Positions 45,561 to 54,900 of a stretch of 64,000 bases of DNA are shown piece after piece. Position 1 is the stretch's first letter; the number at the start of each line of letters is the position of its first letter. The DNA comes from Aplysia californica (Eukaryota; Mollusca; Gastropoda; Aplysiida; Aplysiidae): assembly GCF_000002075.1 (NCBI RefSeq), contig NW_004797478.1, forward strand, positions 446,197 to 510,196, in the 5' to 3' direction. The notes below the pieces were generated by a model that ran no database searches, was not told where the DNA came from, and saw only the letters and a list, made by a program, of their open reading frames with translations. The position numbers and the translations under genes were made by a program.

Positions 45561-48032
45561 TATGTATGCATCATGTACGAACAATATTCACGCGCGCGCA
45601 CACTCACGTACATCTCACACACGCCTACTTTCTTATCACACGCGCACGATTACACACATTAGATAAAGGCCTAGCCCAGTTTATGTCACAGTTTGTGTTG
45701 TAGAATTCTGTGGTTGTAGATGATGCATTCCGGCCTGAATTTCCGGTTTAGCTTTTAGAGAACGCTCAGTAGGCTTGAGCTGGTTTGATGATACCATGAT
45801 TTACGTAGGCCTATCGGCTCTGAACTCGCACCATTTCGTATTAAAAATTCTGTTAAAATTAAAGCGTTGATGTATTTTTGTCTAAAATTGCAACAAATTG
45901 TGAAAATTGCAAAAAATTGCGGGTTTATTCCGGAAATCGACGAAAAGAGCGGCCGCAAGACCGCGATTTCCTGGGGGGCTAGGTTGTACCCCTTTCAGCC
46001 CGGGATGGTCCTGACAGGCAGGGTCAGAGGCCCGCATCGTAAATGATCTAAAATGTGTCGATGGGGGTGTAAGAAACGTCTACATTAAAGAGCATTTTGA
46101 TATTTCAATCGAAAGCCCAAGTCCTCAGTCACAAAAAGAGGTAGAATGACATTCTAGCTCTTAGTACATATATTTAAAAATTCGGAACTTGCCGTCTGGG
46201 CGTCTCAGTAATACCGCCTGTATTATACTTGATTATACCAATGATAGTACATGATTATACTACGCACCATATACAGCCATGCCAGGATCAGCCCCAGCAA
46301 AGGGAAATAATGCCGGATAGGATTTTCACAGATTAAATCAATTTCAATGCAACAATCAACAGGTCTTAAAGGTAAGATATTAGGGCATATACTTGCATAT
46401 TGAGCCCCCTCCAGCATGTCAGAAATGCACCTTGTATTAATGACAGTATACACATGACCTGCAAAAATGGGCGGATTTTTAAAGTCAAAATAACATAAGT
46501 TCATGTTTTAGGCAAGGGTATTGTAATGACCGACTATGTAATTATATGCACGCAATTTCTGTTTTTACATGTGAGAATTGTGATGCTCAAAGAACGACAG
46601 GATTCCCATTTTACCATTTACATTACATTCTACCATGGTAGACATCATTTTAACACCGATTTCAGGGTGATCCCAAAAAAAACAAAAAAACTACAACTTT
46701 TTTGGTACTCCCTCACACAGAAGCTTTGAGTTTCTAATTTGTACAAAATATATTTGGAAGTCAAAAGGAATTTGTCTGAAAATCTCAAATTTTAACAATT
46801 TCCAAAGAACAGTTTTGCTCTACATGGCACATTTAAAAATAAAAAACCGATTTTTAACGTTGTCCCCATTGTTGTAGCATGATGCACAGGTATGCATTAG
46901 GTTAGGCCTACCACACGCCACATTGCAAGCTACAACAGTAACAAGCCAGCAGAAGTTTTCTCAGAGATATTGTTTTTCTCAAGTTTCCTTTGCCTGCTGT
47001 GCTCATGGTTAAGTTTAAGTTTAGTAAAGAACAGAGAGCTTTCTGTATTGAACATTACCTCACCACCAACTCGCCGACCCCAACCTGAAGGTAAAGAAAA
47101 AAATGTTGGATGTCATGGGTAGAGAAATTCCATCAGTTTGCATCCATAGAGAATGAGAACTAAAAATTCCCAAATGAAACACACTTCCAATCGAAAATGC
47201 ATCATTCCCATCTCTTTAAAAGTGACCAAGGAGCAGAATTCAGAAGTGGAGTCCCATGAGTATGAGTATGAGACATATATCTCTGCAAGCGATGTCTAGG
47301 ACTTTCCCAAACCTCATTCTCAAGGCAGATCTTAACATGCTCCTACTACACTATCATATTCATGTCCGCAAGGCTGACATGGATCAGAGAATGGCAAGGT
47401 GTTTGTGGTTCCTCTATCATCTTGAAAAAAGGGAACATTTTCTTGATGACATCTGGTTCAGTTGCAAAACCCATTTTTCACCTTTCAGGATATTATATAT
47501 GTAAACTCAAAAAATGCTGTCTATTGGGCACCTCACCCACTCCCTATTGTCTCTAGAAGCCACTCCATACAAAAAGGCGTACAGTGTACGGATAGGGTTA
47601 AAAACTGCCTCACTTTGTGTTTATAGGAGTTTTGTGTTTTTTTCGGCCATTTCCATTTTGAAAATAAGTTTCTTCTTACTGAATTTTATGTCAAACAAAT
47701 TTCTACTTAACGAATTTTATCAGTTCCAAATTACAACATTCTAGAACAATTTTTGTGCAAGATATTCATAAAAAAGTTGTACTTGCACAGGACCTATTCT
47801 GTCAAAACTGCATTGAGCATAACTGACTTGTAAGCTGCATCTCACTACTTTTGAAAATTTCAACCAAAGACTGAGAATTTGGAATAAAATGAAATCACCT
47901 GTGTTGTGTGAAGTGTGTTTCTAGGAGAAATATAATGCTCAAAACATTGATAGTTTTTTCTTGAGTAGAGAGTCTCTCGCAGTTTCAAATTTTGCCCGGA
48001 TGTGGGTAGACATATTATTATAATAATTGAAT

Positions 48033-48142
48033 ATCTTTCTTTGCAGAGTTAAAGGTCAAATTAAAAACTCTAAAATTTTGGGTCTTGCTGCTCAACAGAG
48101 AGCAAATAATGCAACTCTAACATTAGCACACTTTCATTCCAT
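48033..48142 (+). repeat. 110-bp direct repeat, copy 1
   Basis: ATCTTTCTTTGCAGAG onward matches 49027-49135 with three differences that I can see. The copies are 994 bp apart. Confidence 0.9.
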
Positions 48143-49026
48143 TGAATATGAATCACAATATGAAGAACAGCTTTTGTCCATATTCTTTCCATCCCCAAGT
48201 TAAGTAGCAGTCTGAACAGTACGGTGTCAATTTGGACTACAACAATGAAGGTTTACGACCATTGACATGAGATGAATTTTAAAAACTGAAAGAAATTTAC
48301 ACAAAACAATCAGCAGTTGTATCAAATCCACTTGATTTATTATATATGCATTTCAGCCAACAAGGCAAAATTCAACATAACAATCACAATATTTTTGGAA
48401 AGCAAAATGTTGAAACAATAGCCCTTGATTATTTTGCTTTTGTAGCAATTTGAACAAGCCTAACTCCTAACTTAATCTTCCATAGCAGTACGCTAAAGAC
48501 ATCATTATGCACACCTCAATTTCATGACGCCATTAGCGATACAAAATTCTATTAATTTGAAAATAATCATTGGGCATTATAAAACACTTGAACTATTCTA
48601 CCCTTTAAATGGTGGAGAACAGACTGTCGTTCTGTAACTTCTTCCTTTCAACAGTTAAACTCACGAAAAAAAGTGAAAGGTTCAGACAGAGAGTCAATCT
48701 GCTGGTGACCGGACATACGTGTGTCTGCTGCATTCTCAAAGAGTAAAAAGATCTAAAATATACAAGTCGCCCAAATAGTTGCATGAACCTAGCTACCCTT
48801 TTTTTCTGAACCCTGCGTTACAAAAGATCAGAAGATTCTTGGTGATACAATGTGTCCCTGGCAAAAATAACACTATACTAAAAACTAAGGCCTGCAGTTT
48901 CTGCACCTTACAACAAATTGCACCCAAAGCAATGGAACAGCTGTTATACGAGTCTTTTAGCAAAGTTTAAACTATCCTAGGTTTCTTTACTGTATAAGTA
49001 TAAAGAATAAAGAAGGCTCTGCCTAA

Positions 49027-49135
49027 ATCTTTCTTTGCAGAGCTAAAGGTCAAATTAAAAACTCTAAAATTTTGGTCTTGCTGCTCAACAGAGAGCAAAT
49101 AATGCAACTCTAACATTTGCACACTTTCATTCCAC
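49027..49135 (+). repeat. 110-bp direct repeat, copy 2
   Basis: Near-identical partner of 48033-48142. Homology stops at TCATTCCA on one side and ATCTTTCTTTGCAG on the other. Confidence 0.9.
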
Positions 49136-49361
49136 TATGAGTGACAAAATAAGAAATGTGAGTCAATAAACTGGGAAAAACAGCACAAATTCAGATGATT
49201 AGCAGAGTCAACTGGTATCAGCAACACTGAATCTGTGTGACTGGGAAGAAGAGGAAGAAGTCATAAGACCAGTATTTGAAAAAAAAAAAGTTAATGGCAC
49301 TTTGCTTCAATCTACTTTTTGGAATGTCAGAATAAGTATAATTACAGAGGAAAATTGCTAC

Positions 49362-50388
49362 AAGTAGGTACCGCAAACTGGCCGTGCGCCCCCTTGGCGC
49401 ACTGTCACGGAGACCAAAACCCATATTTTTACCCTCCTAAAACACAGTGTGATCATGCATACACACAGACACTTGATATATCAGAAGAAAGAGGAGCTTT
49501 TCCTCTTTTTAGTGGTATTATTTATTTGAATAAACGATTCTTTTGAAAGCAAAATCTTGCGGGATAAAAGACAACACTATCGAGGTTTTCACCGCAGCGG
49601 CCACGCGTTTCGTGTATTGATTTTTAGAGTGACCTCCGTTGAACAGGAACGGGGAGCGTATGGTATTAAATACTGCAATCTGATTCGTCGATACTTCAAG
49701 ATGAGAAGACGCTCTTTCCGGTGATATATTTCTAAAGACTGTCCTTAAAGAATTAATAGAAGAGATTTGTGTGTGAAAACTTTCGGTGCTGTTTTTTTAT
49801 GGAACCAGTGATCAGACAGACTACGGAAATATATCTGCAGAAAGCCCATTCATTCCTCTTCAAGAATAACATAGCCATTATATGCAAATAAACACCGGAT
49901 GCTCCCCGTCGGCTCGCAAGCAGGGCACCATCGCCCCGGTTTCGTATAAATTCTCTCTCCTTCCCTTCAGCGCGGCCCGGCCCGCAGCCGATAAGCCGGC
50001 GGTCGCGAGTGGTGATTTTAACCTCCCCTTGTATTTCTTGCCGTTTTGGTCAAAAAGCCATGTTTACGTCAATAAATTTCCATCTTCTGGTTATTTGATA
50101 GCCCTGAAAAAAAATTGAGCTTGTTCTCTATGTGCATAGGTGTGTGTCTACAAGTTTTTATGAATGTCCATTTAAATTTAAGAATGTTGTGACATCTCAA
50201 AGTGTAGACATTTCGCAATTAAAAAACTTACATTTTTCTGCAACTTCAGATGTTCATAACTTTGTTAAAAATGAAGCTATATGTATAAATTTGGTATCAA
50301 AATGCTCAGAATGATAAATTCTATAAGGTAGTGCAGTTAAATATAAAATCAGAGGACTTCGAAATTTCAGTTTGTGGTACCTACTACA
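49362..50388. repeat. Repeat with GTAGGTACC inverted ends, copy 2
   Basis: AAGTAGGTACCGCAAACTG at 49362 and the inverted CAGTTTGTGGTACCTACTAC ending about 50388 form a 17-19 bp terminal inverted repeat with one mismatch. No open frame is supported. It lies just downstream of WASHC1. Confidence 0.55.
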
Positions 50389-50579
50389 ACCACTCAATGT
50401 GAAAGGTGAAAGCATTGAATACCTCAAACTATCAAAATTTTGCTATCAATTCTAAAAGTTAACATTTTTCTCCATAGGACCTTTTTAAAAGCATTGACTT
50501 TTACATTTTTTTCATCCAAGGTCTTATTAGTCCACACAGTACTTTCAGAGATTTACAACAATTTCAGAACTTGCGAGCC

Positions 50580-50585
50580 TTTATT
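50580..50585 (-). terminator. Candidate WASHC1 poly(A) signal
   Basis: AATAAA on the - strand, about 360 nt beyond the WASHC1 stop codon. It is the closest canonical signal I noticed. Confidence 0.45.
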
Positions 50586-50944
50586 ACAAAAAACAAAAAC
50601 ACTCATTACAATTACATAAAACAATAATCATCCTGATGTTTGGGTATTTATCTCTGCAGCAAAATAAAATTCCACTGCTGTAAGATTCGGCAATACACCG
50701 TTTTGAAAAGTGACAAATCACAAATTCTTACAACGAGAAGTCAATTTGAAAAAACTTTTTCCAAAAATAAAAATATAAATCACAAAAGAAAACTCTCAAA
50801 TCACATGTTTTCTTGGACTCCCACACTGACAGTAAGCACCAACGAGTTATTAATCTCATTTGAAAGATTACACCAAATAATCTTACACCAAATCACTTCC
50901 CCATCCTCATGTCAGGAAAATTCCTTGTCTTTACAAGAAGATAC

Positions 50945-51475
50945 TTAGTCCCAGTCATCACCATCATCATCATCATCTGCTGGAGGTGGCGGGGCATTGT
51001 TTTTAGGAGGTGCTGGAATCATTGAGGATATCTTATCCATGGCTGAGCCGCCACCACCACTTCCTGCACCACTACCACCACCACCACCTGCGTCTGACTT
51101 CTCACCTCCCTTAGGAGTTCCGGAAATACCTCTCCTGCGCATAGTTAATTTGCTGAACAAATCACTCATCAAATCGCCTCCTCCTCCTCCCCCTCCACTG
51201 GGTGCTGCCTGACCCTGATCTTTCTCCTCCTGCTTCTTCTTCTTCTGTGTGTGCTTTCTATCCTTGGCTGATTTCAGACCAGCTCCTGCAGCCCCTCCAG
51301 CCTGTACGATGGAGTCTAGCAAACTCTGGCGACCACCGCCAGGTGTCGCTACCTCAGTAGGAACGTTAGCCGGGGGTGGGGGAGGTGGGCCAGGAGGAGG
51401 GGGCGGAGGGGGAGGAGGAGGTGGTGGAGGTGGAGGAGGAGGAAGGTGATGAAAATAATAACAAAAACAGTACAC
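50945..51475 (-). CDS. WASHC1: WASHC1 last exon: polyproline and VCA region
   Basis: Encodes a run of prolines, then ANVPTEVATPGGGRQSLLDS, a Lys-rich spacer, the C motif DLMSDLFSKLTMRRRGISG, a Gly/Ser-rich linker and the acidic tail with the final Trp (DDWD). V binds actin; C and A bind Arp2/3. The 3' end is certain (TAA at 50945-50947). The 5' boundary is not: the only AG upstream of the proline codons is at about 51476, which would add YCFCYYFHH before the prolines, unlike any WASH. The true join may be distorted by the nearby gap. Confidence 0.85.
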   Translation of the reverse strand: MYCFCYYFHHLPPPPPPPPPPPPPPPPPGPPPPPPANVPTEVATPGGGRQSLLDSIVQAGGAAGAGLKSAKDRKHTQKKKKQEEKDQGQAAPSGGGGGGGDLMSDLFSKLTMRRRGISGTPKGGEKSDAGGGGGSGAGSGGGGSAMDKISSMIPAPPKNNAPPPPADDDDDGDDWD

Positions 51476-51907
51476 TACAAATATTCAAAAACAGTGCTCC
51501 TATTTTTTCCCAGTATACTTTCGTTCCTGTCCTTTCCCGTTGACTCTAAGTCCAAGCCAGAAGTATAGACACATAAAAGCATCTTGGAATCAGAATAGAT
51601 TCTGCCCACTTGACAGCTTTTCATATGCAAACACGGCTGGCGAGTTATTTTTCAGGTGGACGCGATCGTGCAAAGAGAAAGCAAATAGTTTTCTTCGCCT
51701 GATTCTAAGCCATTTCCGATCTCGTCTGCGCTTTTCTTGGGGACATCGACAGACAATGAGGGTCTTAAAGAGTCTTAAAGAAGAGAAGGAGAAATGTGTG
51801 GTTGGGGGGGGGGAGGTAAAGAAAGGAAAGGGGAGACAGACAGGGACACTCACACGCACAAACATACACACACACATGCACGCAAAGGGAGAGAGAGAAA
51901 GAGACAA

Positions 51908-51952
<45 letters not shown>

Positions 51953-54900
51953 NNNNNNNNNNNNNNNNNNNNNNNNNNNNNNNNNNNNNNNNNNNNNNNN
52001 NNNNNNNNNNNNNNNNNNNNNNNNNNNNNNNNNNNNNNNNNNNNNNNNNNNNGGAGGGGGCCCAGAGGGTGGTGGGGGTGGTGGGCCACTAGCATCTGCT
52101 GGGCCTCCTGCAGAGGTGGGACCGGCAGGAACAGCATCTGGTTCTGGCCCCACTGCCGGGAGGTCAGGCATGTTGGAACCCATCACAGACGGAGCAATGG
52201 AGGGGCCCTGGTCAGCACTGAAGGCCAAGTCGTCGGCAACCCCTGAGAGAAATTACACACGTGGAAAGCCACATGTAAGATTTTTTTGTCATTTGTAGGA
52301 AACATGCATACACTGTGGACACAACAATATGTGTATATATATCATATACACATAGTCAAACTTGTCTAAGACAGAATCGCAAAGAAGCAAAAAAAAACCA
52401 TTCCATCATAAACATTTTTCGTCTTGGACAGGGGAACGTAGAAGGAGGGGGGGGGGGGGGTATCAGAGGCCCAGCTAGTGGGATTAATGCTTGCCTCTTG
52501 TCCAATAGATTCCAATTTCCTACCTTATACAACACTCGTACAATCCATATATATATATAGAGAGAGGACGTAAGCTCATCTGTGTTTCTGCCAGTAAATC
52601 ATTGTTGTGTGGTAGATGTGTACATGTACATCTAGATCTACTCTTCTCTTCCAGCTAAAATCTGAATCTGACGCTTTCAAATGGGGGGTAAATGGAGGTA
52701 AACATAACAGGAAGGTACCTCAATAATAATTACAAGATTTTAGCAGTAACTTCCCTTATAATTGGTATCAAAACAACCTCTGTCACAGTTCGGTAGATCC
52801 TACGGGCCAGAGGCACAGCCCTACACAGTTCAGGCCCGCATATGCTACGGGAGTGGCAGCAAAGAGGTTAAAGTCATGACTTGAACATTTTGGGAAATCA
52901 AGCAACAAACATCACAAAATAGCTTTTAACCCTTTCGTTGCCATGGGGCAACTGATTTTCAGCTTAGATCGTTACCCAGGACAGCAGCCTAATGTCTCAG
53001 TGTAAATGGATGCGCCGACTAGATCTAGCACACCCGTGACACATTTCAGACACTGGGTCTTTGATTGTGTCACTTTTCTCATTTTTCTTATTCCCCACTT
53101 CCTCCCATCTTACTCATAATTTCAAATAACTTGCAAATATAAGTTAAAAAGTGAATTTATTTGCCTTTTTAAAATCATTTTGATGTTTACATTTTACGAG
53201 AACTTGTGGCCCCCCGCAAGCCTAGATCTATGTTTATCGATTGATTGCATTCCTAGCAGTAAAGAAATACTAGCAAATTTGGTACCGATATGGGCGTCTT
53301 TTATTCCCAAATAAGAATCTCCGCAGCGCTTGTGGTTAAAACTCCGTACAGAAGAATTAGAGCCAGGTTTTTAGCATGAAGTACAGGTAACGTCATATGG
53401 GCAATCCGGAGCAGCAAATTTTGCGACCTTCTGCGACATACATGGTACAGCACTGCGCTAAAAATTACTCATTTTCATGACGTACGAAGTACATCTTAAG
53501 GCAACTAAGGGGTTAACAATTGTATTAGCTCACAATGATACAAACTTTATGGAGCTCTCTCTTTGAAATAGGTTTGAGAACACTTTCATGCACATGGTTT
53601 TCGAGGGAAGTTTCTTGAAATCCCCAAAACACTGTCTGACCCTATACTGGACCCCAAAAACCTGTGTGTGGCCTTATTATATACAAACAATATACATGTA
53701 GGCTACGGAAGTCTCCACCTAAGATCCCACCGCTTACGATTGCGGTTCGCTCCAGATCCCCCTGCTTTAAGAAGACAAGATTTTTACGACACAAAAATTA
53801 CCCCTAAGATCTCACTTTGATTCAATCTGAAGGTCTACATTCCACTAAGATCCCACGTTTCAGATCATAATCTACGGAACAAACTTGCAGGCAGGCATAG
53901 CCAAACAACCAAGAGTGAAAAATTGAGATCATTGAACTGCCCCTCACATCAAGGATCAGCCACTTTCATGAATGTGATCACATAAGCATTGTACAACTCG
54001 ATGAAACAGTCCGTACAATGTTTGCCCCACCTGTGACCACATCAAGGAGTGAACTGACGGACGCATTTTTTTCCCCCAAATATCGCACTCACATCTGAGC
54101 TCTCCACTATTATGGAACATTTTTAAAAGGGTATGAAAATGCTCACAACGAAAGGCACAGCAAATATCAAATGGACTGTAATGAGTGAGTTTATTGACAC
54201 ATTTTATCATTAATGATGAAACCACAGTAGACTTGGTATAATGTGAAGCCATTTGACACAAAATTCCTGTTAACATGACAGGATTTTAAATCCCTGAGGG
54301 GATATATAATATATAGTAACTTCCCTTGACACGAAATATGTATAACACAAAGAAATTCTCTCGTACTGTAAAGTTTGAGTTATCAAGGTTTTACTATATG
54401 TTCTTTGAAAAATATATAGTAAAAGAAACCAAAGTTTGGAACACATCCCCTCTTGTTCTTTACTAGCAGACTTACCTGGGAGATTTGGAAGGAGCTCCGG
54501 AACAGCAATTTCTGGAACAGTACCCAATTCTGGCATGTACAAGAAATTCTCTGCAGCAGCTCTGAACATTTCTTCATTGTGTATGATAGTTGAAGGAGCT
54601 TCGGCCATCCCAGCTTCTTCTTCTTCAATAGCAGCCCTGGTCTTCGTAACCACACCAAGAGGATCCAACATAACATACTTCTTGTAACTGAAGGAAGATA
54701 TTTTTTTTAAAGAAGGAGATATATTTTACTGCACTCAATCTTAAACCCGTATTCTGACTAAAATAGAACAGTAGCCTACATGCATTAGCTACATAGAACA
54801 GGCACCTCCAATAATCAGAAAAAGAAATGTAATTACATTCATGAGATATGTGTGCAGTTAGGGGTGAAAAGGCCTTATTCTGACAATTTCTCCTTCTGAG

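Larger units (their letters stand above)
43714..45982. mobile_element. 2.27-kb inverted-repeat element inside a SINE
   Basis: Ends CTGGCCCCGCGGAAAATTGC and, on the - strand, CTAGCCCCCCAGGAAATCGC. The target duplication is GTTGTA (or 7 bp with the next C). Subterminal runs of AAAAATTGCAA occur at both ends. No transposase is seen. The subterminal repeats and 6-8 bp duplication suggest a hAT-like non-autonomous element, but this is not proven. Confidence 0.75.
43608..46079 (+). mobile_element. SINE family C split by an insertion
   Basis: 43608-43713 matches the first half of the SINE at 35541-35768 (ACCAGCAT, GATCCAAGTTTGATTC, ATCTCAGTCTTTCTGGCAGG). 45983-46079 matches the second half (CCCCTTTCAGCCCGGGATGG). 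The point of interruption is the word GTTGTA, present once in the intact copy and on both sides here. Confidence 0.85.
46080..49361. other. Intergenic, no gene recognised
   Basis: Open frames here are short and without domains. It holds a lone piggyBac-like end (GTACGGATAGGGTTAA at 47587) without a partner, and a 110-bp direct repeat at 48033 and 49027. Confidence 0.5.

Noticed and set aside
47587-47602. Lone piggyBac-like end GTACGGATAGGGTTAA
   Set aside because: No matching left end found upstream, so probably a solo or worn end.
50997-51449. Pro- and Gly-rich + strand open frames
   Set aside because: They are the antisense of the WASHC1 VCA exon.
51540-52298. 252-codon + strand open frame across the gap
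   Set aside because: It depends on the N run and on (GA)n, and lies antisense to WASHC1 exon 5.
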